Assembly: GCF_000355695.1 (NCBI RefSeq) | Contig: NC_020891.1 | Span: 558,001 to 622,000, forward strand | Direction of reading: 5' to 3' | From: Clavibacter nebraskensis NCPPB 2581 | GTDB taxonomy: Bacteria; Actinomycetota; Actinomycetes; Actinomycetales; Microbacteriaceae | DNA: 64,000 bases | Shown here: positions 51,836-60,978 of the stretch, piece by piece | Numbering within the stretch: position 1 is the stretch's first letter | How the letters are laid out: each line of letters opens with the position of its first letter | Position numbers and translations under genes: made by a program | Notes under the pieces: model-generated | Told to the model about the DNA's origin: nothing | The model's database searches: none | What the model saw: the letters and a program-made list of their open reading frames with translations, nothing else

Positions 51836-52520
51836 CGGGGACCGTCCTCGGCGCTGCCGCCGTCGGCCGCGCGCGCCGCCGTCAGCGCCCGGTCGCGCTC
51901 CTCGCGCCACGTCGCGCGGTACGGGAACGCCGCGTCGACGGCATCGCTCCGGATCACCGCGAGGGACGCGGGCGCGAGCGCGGCGACGTCCGCGTCGTCG
52001 TGCGCGTGCGCGAGCGGGTAGCCGAAGCGGCCGCGGTGGTGCGACAGCCAGAGCACCACGAGGTCGCGGTCGTCGGCGAGGTGGGAGGTGTCCACGGTGC
52101 CGCGCTCGTGGCGGGTGACGGTCCAGCCGCCGCCGCGGGCCGGGGAGGCGGTGAAGTCCGGGTCGCCCATCCACCGCCAGCCGTCCCGCGTGCGCCTCGG
52201 GCCGCCGTACGGCGCGTCGACCAGCGCGTCCGCCAGTGCGTCGGGCGTCCACGGCGCGGGGAACCACGACGTGAGGCTGACCGCGAGCTCGAGCGGCGTG
52301 AGGCGGCGGTGGTCGGATCCCGGGCGCGGAACCGGGGACGCTCGAGCGCCACGGCCAGCGCGACGGTCGGCAGCTCGGGTCCGCCGCCGTCGACGAGCGC
52401 GAGGTGCGTCTGCAGCATCCGCACGTAGCGCGTGTGCGCCGCCTCGTCGGCGAAGGGCGGCAGCGGGATGTCCGGCACGACGGCCGAACCCCAGGGCGCC
52501 CGGTCCTCGAGGAATGACAC
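51832..52520 (-). pseudogene. Uncharacterised soluble protein split by a frameshift
   Basis: The N-terminal part from ATG 52520 (MSFLEDRAPWGSAVVPDIPL through RMLQTHLALVDGGGPELP) is in one frame. From about 52334 on, the coding signal moves to the next frame (HRRLTPLELAVSLTSWF, DAPYGGPRRTRDGWRWMG, then the open frame to the stop at 51832). The switch falls in a four-G run at 52334-52337 (CCCC on the coding strand), so a one-base slip is the simple explanation. Joined, the protein would be about 229 residues, soluble and acidic. I do not recognise the family. The shorter reading from ATG 52170 alone would lack half of it. Confidence 0.65.
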
Positions 52521-52607
52521 GATCCGCCCTGTCCGCGGAGGCCGGCGCGCCCGCCCGACCTGTCTAGCAGGCGGGCGGGCGGCGGGCCGAGCGCGGGATC
52601 GGGCGGG

Positions 52608-54713
52608 TCAGCCGATGAGCGACGGCCGCAGGTCCCGCAGCGTGCGGTGCGAGGTGATGCGGATCGCCCCGGCCAGCGCCACCGCGAGCCCGGCGACCAG
52701 CCACAGCGCGAGCACGCCGGCGTCCTGGGCGGCCTGCCCGAGGTCGCCGCCGTACATGAGCTGGCGGAGCGCATCCACCGCGAAGCTCATCGGCAGCACG
52801 TGGTGCAGCGCGGCGAGCGGGCCGGGCAGGGTCTGCCACGGGAACGTGCCGCCCGCGGTGACGAGCTGCACGACCATGAGCACGAGCCCGAGGAACTGGC
52901 CGACGCTACCGAGCAGCACGTTGAGCGCGAGGATGATCGCCGCGAACGTGATCGAGGCGAGCACCATCGTCCCGTACATGGCGAGCGGATGGGCGATGCG
53001 GAAGCCGAGCGCGCCGGCGACGATCGCGTAGAGGCCGGCCATCTGCACGACGCCGAGGAGCGCGGGCGTGAGCCAGCCCGCGAGCGTGATGCGGAGCGGC
53101 GCCGTGCGGGCCGTGATCGCGCGGCGCGACAGCGGCTTGACGATGAGGAACAGCGCGTAGATCCCGATCCACGCCGCGAGGCTGATGAAAAACGGCGCGA
53201 GCCCGGCGCCGTAGTCGCCGGCCTGCGTCACGGCATCCTGCCGCAGCGCGACCGGGTCGCCGATGGTGTCGGCCTGCGCGTTCCGCTGCGCGTCCGTGGA
53301 GGCGGGGATCTGGTCGAGCCCCGAGTCGAGGCCGTCGCGCAGCTTCGTCGTGCCGTCCTGCAGCGTGCCGAGTCCGGACGCGAGCGAGGTCGCGCCGTCG
53401 GCCGCGGAGTGCGCGCCCGTGGCGAGGGTCGCGCTGCCGTCGGCGGCCCGCGCGATCCCGTCGGCGAGGGCGGGGGAGGCCTTGGCGAGCGCGTCCGCGC
53501 CCGTCGCGACCTGCGAGCTGCCGGACGCGAGCGTGCCGGCTCCGGTCGCGAGCGCGGCGGATCCGGTCTGCAGCTTCCCGGCGCCGTCGGCGACCTGGGC
53601 GCTGCCCTGGGCGACCTGCTCGCTGCCGGCGGCGAGCTGCTGCAGCTGCGCGTTGAGGCCGTCCGTCTTCGTCGTGGAGTCGGTGATGTCGGTGCCGAGC
53701 ACGTCGAGCTTGGCGAGCGCGGCGTCGATGTCGGCCTTCGGGATGCCGGCTTCCTCCATGCGCTGCTGGATCGCCGCGCGGATCGTCGGCACCTGACCGG
53801 CGAGCTCGTCGGCGCCCGCGGTGGCGGTGGATCCGAGGGCCGCGACCTGCGCGCTGCCGTCGGCCACCTTCCGCGCGCCCGCGGCGGTCTTCTGCGCGCC
53901 CGGCGTGAGCGCCGCGGCGCCGGTCGAGAGGTCGTTCGCACCGGTCGAGAGCGTGGCCGCACCCGACGCGACCTGGTCGGCCCCCGTGGCGAGCTCCTGG
54001 GTCTGCGCGGGGAGCTGCGCGGTGCCCGAGCGGAGCTGCCCGAGGCCGGAGGAGAGCGTGTCGGCGCCCGTCGCGAGCTTCCCGTTCCCGTCCGCCAGCG
54101 AGTCGGCGCCGGAGCGCGCGGTGGCGGTCCCGTCGACGAGCTGCTGAGCGCCGGATGCCGCGTCGCCGAGGCTCGAGCGCACGTCCGCGAGGCCGAGCAG
54201 GAGCTTGCCCGCGGCCTCGGTGCCGACGCGCGAGGCGACCGACTTCGTGATCCGCGCCCCGGCCTGCTGCGCGATCGTGGTGGCGAGGTAGCTGTTCGCG
54301 TCGTCGGTGGCCATGACCACGCGGGCCTGCTGCGGATCCGTGCCCGACGCCGACGAGAGCGCCGCCGAGAAGCCGGACGGGATGGTCAGCGTGAAGTCGT
54401 ACGTGCCGTCCTCGAGGCCCGTGCGCGCTTCGGCGGAGGAGACCTGGTGCCAGTCGAAGGAGGCGTCAGCGAGCACGTCCTTCGCGACGTCGGTGCCGTA
54501 GTCGACCGGCTTCCCGTCGACCGTCGCGCCCTGGTCGGCGACGACGAGCGCGGCGGGGACCTTGTCGAGGCTGCTGTACGGATCCTGGTTCGCCCAGAGG
54601 TACAGCCCGCCGTAGAGCACGGGCACCAGCACGAGCGCGACGAGCGCGATCTTGGACATGGTGGTGGCGGTGAGGCGCGTCAGCTCGGCGCGCACCAGGG
54701 GGATCAGTCTCAT
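52608..54713 (-). CDS. YhgE/Pip-type ABC-2 membrane protein
   Basis: The 701-residue protein has one N-terminal helix (about 18-38), an external domain with a long stretch (about 185-490) of degenerate 7-14-residue repeats of the type 'GADxLAxGAxxLxxG' that form a coiled or helical rod, and five to six C-terminal helices (from about 515) of the ABC-2 permease type. This is the YhgE/phage-infection-protein family, which includes ESX/T7SS-associated and export-linked proteins. The ATG overlaps the stop of the upstream ATPase-like gene. With the TetR gene it forms a three-gene operon. The exported substrate is unknown. Confidence 0.9.
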   Translation of the reverse strand: MRLIPLVRAELTRLTATTMSKIALVALVLVPVLYGGLYLWANQDPYSSLDKVPAALVVADQGATVDGKPVDYGTDVAKDVLADASFDWHQVSSAEARTGLEDGTYDFTLTIPSGFSAALSSASGTDPQQARVVMATDDANSYLATTIAQQAGARITKSVASRVGTEAAGKLLLGLADVRSSLGDAASGAQQLVDGTATARSGADSLADGNGKLATGADTLSSGLGQLRSGTAQLPAQTQELATGADQVASGAATLSTGANDLSTGAAALTPGAQKTAAGARKVADGSAQVAALGSTATAGADELAGQVPTIRAAIQQRMEEAGIPKADIDAALAKLDVLGTDITDSTTKTDGLNAQLQQLAAGSEQVAQGSAQVADGAGKLQTGSAALATGAGTLASGSSQVATGADALAKASPALADGIARAADGSATLATGAHSAADGATSLASGLGTLQDGTTKLRDGLDSGLDQIPASTDAQRNAQADTIGDPVALRQDAVTQAGDYGAGLAPFFISLAAWIGIYALFLIVKPLSRRAITARTAPLRITLAGWLTPALLGVVQMAGLYAIVAGALGFRIAHPLAMYGTMVLASITFAAIILALNVLLGSVGQFLGLVLMVVQLVTAGGTFPWQTLPGPLAALHHVLPMSFAVDALRQLMYGGDLGQAAQDAGVLALWLVAGLAVALAGAIRITSHRTLRDLRPSLIG

Positions 54714-55375
54714 CGGGTCTGCGTTCCGTCGATCGAGGGGGTGGGTTCGGGGGTGGCGATCGCGTCGTGGGCCGGGAGCGCGGCGATCGCCTCGGCGGCG
54801 GCCTCGCTCGTGACGACGAGGACGCCGGTGCCGGAGCGGGCGAGGTCGCGGAGGACGCGCATCCACTCGGCGACCGCGCCGCCGTGCCGCTCGGGCGAGG
54901 TGACGACGACGGCCTCGACGCCCGCGCGCGATGCGGCGAGCGTGGTGAGCAGGCGGATCCGGGCGACCGCGGGGACGGCCGAGAAGGGTGCGCGGGCGAG
55001 GTCGGAGAGGCCCTGATCGTCGAGGATCACGCCGACCTCGTGCTGGCCGGAGCGGTGCCCGGCGAGCGCCAGCTCCTCGGCGACGACCGCGCGGAGCGCG
55101 ACGTCGTCGGCGGGCTCGTTGATCCGCGGGGTGTCGACGAGCGCGACCCGCTCGGCGACGCGCGCGGCGACGCCGTCGGAGTCGTCGCCGTTGAGGGCGA
55201 GGGACCCGCCGTCGATCCGCATGCGGCCGGACGCCACGAGCGAGAGGACGGTGGGCCGCAGCTCGGTCTCGGCGACCGCGACCGCCGGATCCGGGCCGCC
55301 GAAGGAGAGCGAGGTCGCGGGCAGGGCGGGCGCGGGGCCGTCGCCGACGCGCGCGTCGGTCAGCGTGACGATCAC
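54710..55375 (-). CDS. ABC-ATPase-like partner of YhgE, lacking a clear Walker A
   Basis: The 221-residue protein sits where an ABC ATPase would be expected (between TetR and an ABC-2 membrane gene) and has the outline of one: GGSLALNGDDSDGVAARVAER, RINEPADDVALRAVVAEELALAG, then DDQGLSDLARAPFSAVPAVARIRLLTTLAA like an ABC signature region, and VEAVVVTSP in the Walker B position. I see no GxxGxGKS loop and no DE pair. It is therefore a degenerate or regulatory ATPase-like subunit. The GTG start at 55375 overlaps the TetR stop. Confidence 0.65.
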   Translation of the reverse strand: MIVTLTDARVGDGPAPALPATSLSFGGPDPAVAVAETELRPTVLSLVASGRMRIDGGSLALNGDDSDGVAARVAERVALVDTPRINEPADDVALRAVVAEELALAGHRSGQHEVGVILDDQGLSDLARAPFSAVPAVARIRLLTTLAASRAGVEAVVVTSPERHGGAVAEWMRVLRDLARSGTGVLVVTSEAAAEAIAALPAHDAIATPEPTPSIDGTQTR

Positions 55376-56028
55376 GACGCCGCCTCCGTGACGCGGGGCG
55401 CGGCCTCGCGGAGCTCGGGGGTGGCGGCGATGAGCTCGCCCGCCGCCCGCCAGTCGAGGCCGCAGAGGGCGAGCGCGGTGAGGATGACGAGGGAGTGCCC
55501 CTCGGCGCGGCCGATGTCGCTGCGCGTCGCCTCGTCGAGCACCGCGAGGGCGCCGCCCTCGATGAGGCGCGCGAGCGTCGGCGCGGGGATGTCGCCCCGC
55601 AGCTCGCCCGCCTCGATGCCGCGCTCGACGACCCGCTGCAGCTCGGCGCGCAGCGGCGCCAGCTCGGTGCCGACCTCGCGCGCGAGCGGTCCGCGGACGG
55701 CCACCCGGGCCATCACGCGCACCTGCTCGACCTCGGCCCAGAGCCGGGCGCCGATGAGGGCGACGTGGATCCGGCTGTCCTCGTGCGTGATCCCGGCCAG
55801 CGACTCCACGATGCGCCGGGCGCCGCGCTGCAGCACCTCGCGCACGAGGTCGTCGCGCGTGGCGAAGTGGCCGTAGACGGCGCGGCGGCTGAGACCGGCG
55901 GCGGCGGCGATGGTCTCGAGGGAGGCGTCCGGGTCGCGGTCGAGCGCGACCACGGCCGCGTCGACGAGGGCCTGGCGGTTGGTCGCGGCGTCCTTGCGGA
56001 GGGCGCGCGGGGAGGCGATGGGGGGCAT
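55372..56028 (-). CDS. TetR-family regulator of the YhgE operon
   Basis: The 218-residue protein has the TetR HTH (LETIAAAAGLSRRAVYGHFATRDDLVREV) and a helical C-terminal domain. It is the first gene of the operon with the ATPase-like and YhgE genes (GTGA overlap at its end) and very likely represses it. The ATG lies 6 nt after TAGCCT, so translation starts at the 5' end of the mRNA. An inverted repeat covers the -35 region. Confidence 0.9.
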   Translation of the reverse strand: MPPIASPRALRKDAATNRQALVDAAVVALDRDPDASLETIAAAAGLSRRAVYGHFATRDDLVREVLQRGARRIVESLAGITHEDSRIHVALIGARLWAEVEQVRVMARVAVRGPLAREVGTELAPLRAELQRVVERGIEAGELRGDIPAPTLARLIEGGALAVLDEATRSDIGRAEGHSLVILTALALCGLDWRAAGELIAATPELREAAPRVTEAAS

Positions 56029-56034
56029 GCGACC

Positions 56035-56064
56035 AGGCTAGTGATCCTGCACACTTGTGTGCAA
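56035..56064 (-). promoter_or_regulatory. Leaderless TetR promoter with inverted-repeat operator
   Basis: On the minus strand TTGCAC (56059-56064) is followed by an 18-bp spacer and TAGCCT (56035-56040). The repeat TGCACAC-TT-GTGTGCA (56048-56063, 7-bp arms) overlaps the -35 and spacer and is the likely TetR operator. Confidence 0.7.
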
Positions 56065-56109
56065 CTTAGTGCGGCGAGCTCCCAGCCGGCGGGCGCGTCG
56101 CCGGCCGGG

Positions 56110-57426
56110 TCAGCTCCGCAGGGTCTCGCTCGGCAGCTCGCCGAAGGCGCCCGCGTACGACGCCGCGAACCGGCCGAGGTGCGCGAAGCCCCACTCCTCG
56201 GCGACGGCGCGGACGGTCGTGGTGGCGGGCGTCGCGTCCACGAGCTGCGCGCGCACCCGGCGCAGTCGGATCCCGCGCAGGTACTCGGTGGGCGTCTGGC
56301 CGTGGTGGCGGCGGAGGGCGAGCTGGAGCACGCGCGTCGAGATGCCGGCGGCGGCCGCGGCCTCGGCGGGCGTGATCGGCAGGTGCGCGTTGTGGTGCAG
56401 GTACTCCACCGCCACGCGGATGTGCGCCATGCGCGGGGCGCGCAGCTCGTCCGGCATCTCCACGTCGTCCCACGGGAAGAGGCGGAGCGTGGCGCGGGCG
56501 AGGGAGAGGTCGGCCTCGAGGCGCATCAGGGGGGAGGCGTCCGGATCCGTGATGACGGGTGCCGCGGCGGCGACCGCGCGGCGCCACACGGCGGCCGTCT
56601 CGGCGCTCGGCACGCTGCGGTGCTCGAACAGCAGCGGGCGCGCGGGGCCGTGGTGGAACTCGGTGGCGGTCTGCTCGAGGAAGCCCGCGTCGAGGTGCAC
56701 GCAGTTCTGCCGGGTCGCGGTGGCCTGGTACTGGAACGGGCGGCCGGTGGGGAAGAGGAACGGGAGCTGGCCGCGGGAGCTGACGGCGCGGTGTCCGCGG
56801 TCGACCGTGATCTGCCCCTCGAGGAACCAGGTGACCACGTGCTCGGGGAGCCGGCCGCTCTCGGCCCACTGCGTGCCGGCGATGCGCGACGTGCGGAGGG
56901 TGACGCGCTCGCTGCCGAGGATCGCGTAGCGGTAGGAGAAGGTGTTCGTGCGGCGGTCGGGGGCGAAGCGGACCCCCTCGAGGACCGACCTGAAGCTCGC
57001 GGTGGCCTCGTCGATGTCGGCCCCGGCCAGGACGGCGCGGAGGAACGGCTCGGCGGAGGCGTCGACGGGAGCCGATGCGGGGGCGGCGGCCGTGTCGGCG
57101 GGGGCGGCGGCCGGTGCCGTCGCGGTCGGCTCGGCGTCGGCGTCCTGCGGGGCGGGATCCGCGGTCGCGGTGTCGCGGGCAGCCGCGGCCGCGTCGGCGG
57201 CCATGCCCATGACGGCGGCGCCGGCGCCGGCGACGAGCGAGAGGGAGCGGGTGCCCAGCGACGAGGTATCGGGGGCAGCGGGATCCGCGGGGGAGCCCGG
57301 CGCGGACGCGGAGGTCATCGACGGCGCGACGAGAGGCGCCGCGAGCGATGCGTCGGTGTCGGCGTGCGTCGTGCGCGGGCGGCGTGAGGGATCCCTCGTT
57401 CCGGCGGGGGTCAGCGTTGTCGTCAT
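56110..57426 (-). CDS. AraC-family transcriptional regulator with long disordered leader
   Basis: The 438-residue protein ends in an AraC double HTH (about 335-430: ITPAEAAAAAGISTRVLQLA and VRAVAEEWGFAHLGRFAASY). A middle region (about 160-320) looks like the AraC-binding-like effector domain (TQWAESGRLPEHVVTWF, GRPFQYQATATRQNCVHLDA). The first 150 residues are Ala/Pro/Thr/Asp-rich and probably disordered. This is unusual for AraC proteins and may be partly a mis-start, although the ATG at 57426 has AGGA 5 nt upstream. It is convergent with nothing nearby; target unknown. Confidence 0.83.
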   Translation of the reverse strand: MTTTLTPAGTRDPSRRPRTTHADTDASLAAPLVAPSMTSASAPGSPADPAAPDTSSLGTRSLSLVAGAGAAVMGMAADAAAAARDTATADPAPQDADAEPTATAPAAAPADTAAAPASAPVDASAEPFLRAVLAGADIDEATASFRSVLEGVRFAPDRRTNTFSYRYAILGSERVTLRTSRIAGTQWAESGRLPEHVVTWFLEGQITVDRGHRAVSSRGQLPFLFPTGRPFQYQATATRQNCVHLDAGFLEQTATEFHHGPARPLLFEHRSVPSAETAAVWRRAVAAAAPVITDPDASPLMRLEADLSLARATLRLFPWDDVEMPDELRAPRMAHIRVAVEYLHHNAHLPITPAEAAAAAGISTRVLQLALRRHHGQTPTEYLRGIRLRRVRAQLVDATPATTTVRAVAEEWGFAHLGRFAASYAGAFGELPSETLRS

Positions 57427-57758
57427 GGTTCCTGCGGTCTCTGGGCGTCGGTCGTCTCCGCCCTCCCGCTCATCATGCATCGTGCACTCACGGTCAGGCC
57501 CCTCCGGGGTACCGGGAGGTGACAGCACTTCGGCACCGCCCCGTCAGAGAGCGGGTCGTCGCTCCGCGGATATCCGCTGAGCGAAAGCGCGTCCCCCGGC
57601 CGTTCGCGGCGGGGCGGGCCGCCGGCTCCCTCCGCGCGCCCCGGTGCCGCACCGCGGGCGCCCGGCGCACGCACCGGATCCGCACGGTCGCGCCGCCTAG
57701 GCTCGGGGATCGCGGTCGTCTTCCCCACCGCATCCGCACCCCCCCCGAGAGGCGCCGC
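57427..57758 (+). other. 332-bp intergenic region between AraC gene and small membrane-protein gene
   Basis: I see no supported gene here. It holds the AraC promoter side and, for the plus strand, a TAGGCT box at 57698-57703 about 55 nt before the small membrane-protein ATG. The middle is GC-rich with short GC hairpins. Confidence 0.5.
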
Positions 57759-57962
57759 ATGACGAGCGACCGGTCCCTGGCCTTCATCCTGCTGCGCTCG
57801 TGCCTCGTGATGGTCGCGCTCGGCGTGGTCACCGTGCAGACGGGCGGCGGCCTCGGAGTGGTAGGCGTCGTCGCGTTCGTGCTGGCCGCGGGCCTCGGCG
57901 GCGGCGCGACCTTCTACTGGCGGCGGCACCTCGCGGCGAAGCGGCGCGACCCGTTCAGCTGA
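57759..57962 (+). CDS. Small two-helix membrane protein
   Basis: This 67-residue protein has two hydrophobic helices (about residues 8-27 and 32-53) and a basic tail (RRHLAAKRRDPFS). A GAGAGG ribosome site precedes the ATG. Its end overlaps the sbcC stop by 8 nt in convergent orientation. No family is recognised. Confidence 0.65.
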   Translation: MTSDRSLAFILLRSCLVMVALGVVTVQTGGGLGVVGVVAFVLAAGLGGGATFYWRRHLAAKRRDPFS

Positions 57963-60900
57963 CCGTCGACGTGAGGGTGGACGACCCGTCCGCCCGGCGG
58001 CGCACCTCGATCCGGTCGGCCACGCGCTGCTTGAGCTCCTCGACGTGGCTGACGATGCCGACCGTGCGGCCGTCGGAGGAGAGCCGGCCGAGCTCCGACA
58101 TGACGGCGTCGAGCGTCTCCGGATCCAGGGTGCCGAACCCCTCGTCGACGAAGAGCGTGCCGAGCTGGAGCCCGCCCGCCTCCGCCTGCACGACGTCGGC
58201 CAGGCCGAGCGCGAGGGCGAGCGACGCGTAGAACGTCTCGCCGCCGGAGAAGCTCGCGGGCTCGCGAACGCGGTCGACGACGTGGTCGCGGATCTGCAGC
58301 GCCAGCCCCGTCTTCCGGGACCTGCTCGTCGCCTCCCGCTCCTCGCTCACCTCCAGCTCGTAGCGCCCGCTCGACATGACCCGGAGGCGCGCGTTCGCGG
58401 CCTGCACCACGTCCTCGAAGCGGCGCAGGAGCACGTAGGTGCCGAGGGTCGTGCCGCGCGTGTTCTCGGGGGTGACGGCGTTCGCGACCTCGGCCATGCG
58501 GATCGCGGCGCGCGCCTGGTCGCCCGCGCGGGCGCTCTCGAGGCGGGCGGCGTCGTGGCGCGCGAGGGCGGATGCGCTGCGGTCGGCCCGGTCGCGCGCG
58601 CGGGCGGCGCGCTCGGCGCTGGAGCGCGCGGCGGCCTGGGCGGCGTCGAGGGCGGCGCGGGCGGCGTCCGGATCCGGGTGCTCGGCGCCCGTGAGCGACG
58701 CGACCTCGGGGTCCGCGAGGCCCTCGGCGACGACGGCCTGCTCGCGCTCGTGCACGGACACCCGCCGGGCGGCGGCTTCGAGCTCGGCCAGCGGGAGCGC
58801 CGCGGCGCGGGCGTCGGCCTCGGTGGCGAAGGACTGCGCGGCGAGGGCGTCGGCGAGCTCGACCGCGCGCGCGGCGGCGTCCGCGGCGGTGCGCTCGCGG
58901 GCGGCGGCGAGGGCGATGAGGCGGTCGACGAGGGCGCGCTCGGCGGCGCGGTCGGCGACCAGGGCGGCGACGCGGGGGGTGTCGGCGTCGTCGACGGGGT
59001 CCGGTCCGGCGGCGTCCGCGTCCCGCTGCGCGTCCCGCTCCGCGAGCACCGCGCGCACGGCCGCCTCGTCCTCCACCAGGAGCTCGCGCGCCCGCATCAC
59101 GCGCTCCCGCAGACCCGAGAGGGCCGCGCGGGCGTCGTCGCGGCGGGCGCGGATCCGCTCGCTCTCGGCGTCGTGCGCGACGACCGCCGCCTCCGCCGCC
59201 CGGAGCGCGCCGCCGGCCGCCTCGGCCTCCGCGAGTCGCGCGGCGCGGGCGGCGACCTCGGCGTCGGCGGCCTCCGCGGTGATCCCGCCCAGCGCCGCCT
59301 GCGCCACCTCGTGCCGCGCGGTCGCCGCCGACAGCGCCTGCGCCGCGTCGCCCTGCGCCCGCTCGGCCCGGGCGCGCGCCTCGGCCGCCCGCTCGATCTC
59401 GTCGTCGTCCGGGTGCCCGGGCGCGCTCGGCGCCGGGTGGGGGTGGTCGACCGCGCCGCACACGGGGCACGGCGCGCCGTCCTCCAGCTCCTGGGCCAGC
59501 TCGCCGGCGAGGCCGCGGATCTTGCGCTGCCGCAGGTCGGCCTCGTGGCGCACTGCGGACCCCGCGGCGGCCGAGCGCGCGTCGAGGGCGTCCCGGGCCA
59601 CGTGGATCCGCGCCTCGAGATCCCCGAGCTCCGTCACCCGGAGCCGGGTCGCCTCCGCCTCCGCGACCGCCGCGCGCGCGGCCTTGAAGCCGCCCGCCGC
59701 CTCCGCCGCGGCGTCCCGGGCCTCGACCAGCGGGATCCGCGCGGCCGGCCGCTCCTGCAGTGACGCCTCCGCCTCCTGCGCCGCGGCCTCGCGCGCCGCG
59801 ACCGCGTCCTCGGCGGCGCGCACGTCGGCGCGGCGTCCCGGCAGCCCGCGCTCGCGCGCCTCCGCGTCCGCCAGCGTCGTCAGCTCGGCCACGAGCGCGT
59901 CGCGCCGCTCGGCCAGCGCCGACGCGGCGGCACCGGCCAGGGCGGGCCGCTCCTCGCGACAGGCCGCGCGGGCCGCGTCGTCGGCGTCCTCGGCCGCGGC
60001 CCTGGCCGCCTCCGCCCGGTCGCGCGCGGCCAGCGGTCCCGTGACCGCCGCCGCGCGCCTGGCCTCCTCCGCGCGTCGCGCGAGCCCGGCGATCTCCTCT
60101 ACGGCCGCGCGCAGGGCCTCCTCGCGCGCGATCAGCGCCCGCCGCCGGTCGAGCCCGCGCGACACCCGCTCCGCGTCGGCGAGCGCGTCGGCCGCATCGA
60201 TCCGCGCCCGCTCGTCCTCGGCGCGCGCCTGCTCGGCCGCGTCGGCGAGCTCGGCCAGCAGCCGCACGGTGTCCGCTGCGTCGGCGACCTCGAGCGCATC
60301 CACCCGCGTCGCCTCGCGCAGCCCCGTGAGCGCCTCGGCGACCCTCGCGTCGGCGGCGTCGGTGCGCGCCTTCGCGGCCGTGCGCATCTCGGCGAGCTGC
60401 TTGGCCGTGGCGTCGTAGACGGCCGTGCCGAACAGCGACTGCAGCACGAGCCGCCGCTGCTCCCCGGTCGAGCGCAGGAACTCGGCGAACTCGCCCTGCG
60501 GCAGCACGACGGTCTGCACGAACTGCGCGCGCGTGAGCCCGACGATGCGCGCGATCTCCGTGCCCACCTCCTGCGTGCTGGTGCCGATCACCTCGCCCGC
60601 GTCGGCGTCGGGCGACGACAGGCGCACGAGCGTCGCGGTCGCGTTCTGGTTCGTGGTGCCCGTGCCGCGGGCCTTCGGGCGCTGGTGCTGCGGGCTCCGG
60701 CGCACGCGGTGGGTCCCCGCGGCCGTCTCGAACACCAGCTCCACGTACGGCTCCACGCCGGGCGCCGCGTGGTGGCTGTGCAGGCGGTCGCGGCTCGACC
60801 CGTCGCTCGCGAGCGACCCGTAGAGCGCGAACACCACGGCGTCGATGAGCGTCGACTTGCCGGATCCGGTGGGCCCCTCGAGCAGGAACAGCCCCGACCG

Positions 60901-60978
60901 CCCGAGCTCCGCGAAGTCGATGACGTGCTCGCCGGCGAACGGCCCGATGGCGCGCAGGGTGAGGCGGTGCAGGTCCAT
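57955..60978 (-). CDS. sbcC: Exonuclease subunit SbcC
   Basis: The 1007-residue SMC-like ATPase acts with SbcD to cleave DNA hairpins and ends in recombination repair. It has Walker A (GPTGSGKST, 35-43), long Ala/Arg/Glu-rich coiled coils, a zinc-hook CPVC in the middle (APCPVCGAVDHPHP), and at the C-terminus the ABC signature FSGGETFYASLAL and Walker B LFVDEGFGTLD. The ATG overlaps the sbcD stop (ATGA). The length is typical. Confidence 0.96.
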   Translation of the reverse strand: MDLHRLTLRAIGPFAGEHVIDFAELGRSGLFLLEGPTGSGKSTLIDAVVFALYGSLASDGSSRDRLHSHHAAPGVEPYVELVFETAAGTHRVRRSPQHQRPKARGTGTTNQNATATLVRLSSPDADAGEVIGTSTQEVGTEIARIVGLTRAQFVQTVVLPQGEFAEFLRSTGEQRRLVLQSLFGTAVYDATAKQLAEMRTAAKARTDAADARVAEALTGLREATRVDALEVADAADTVRLLAELADAAEQARAEDERARIDAADALADAERVSRGLDRRRALIAREEALRAAVEEIAGLARRAEEARRAAAVTGPLAARDRAEAARAAAEDADDAARAACREERPALAGAAASALAERRDALVAELTTLADAEARERGLPGRRADVRAAEDAVAAREAAAQEAEASLQERPAARIPLVEARDAAAEAAGGFKAARAAVAEAEATRLRVTELGDLEARIHVARDALDARSAAAGSAVRHEADLRQRKIRGLAGELAQELEDGAPCPVCGAVDHPHPAPSAPGHPDDDEIERAAEARARAERAQGDAAQALSAATARHEVAQAALGGITAEAADAEVAARAARLAEAEAAGGALRAAEAAVVAHDAESERIRARRDDARAALSGLRERVMRARELLVEDEAAVRAVLAERDAQRDADAAGPDPVDDADTPRVAALVADRAAERALVDRLIALAAARERTAADAAARAVELADALAAQSFATEADARAAALPLAELEAAARRVSVHEREQAVVAEGLADPEVASLTGAEHPDPDAARAALDAAQAAARSSAERAARARDRADRSASALARHDAARLESARAGDQARAAIRMAEVANAVTPENTRGTTLGTYVLLRRFEDVVQAANARLRVMSSGRYELEVSEEREATSRSRKTGLALQIRDHVVDRVREPASFSGGETFYASLALALGLADVVQAEAGGLQLGTLFVDEGFGTLDPETLDAVMSELGRLSSDGRTVGIVSHVEELKQRVADRIEVRRRADGSSTLTSTVS

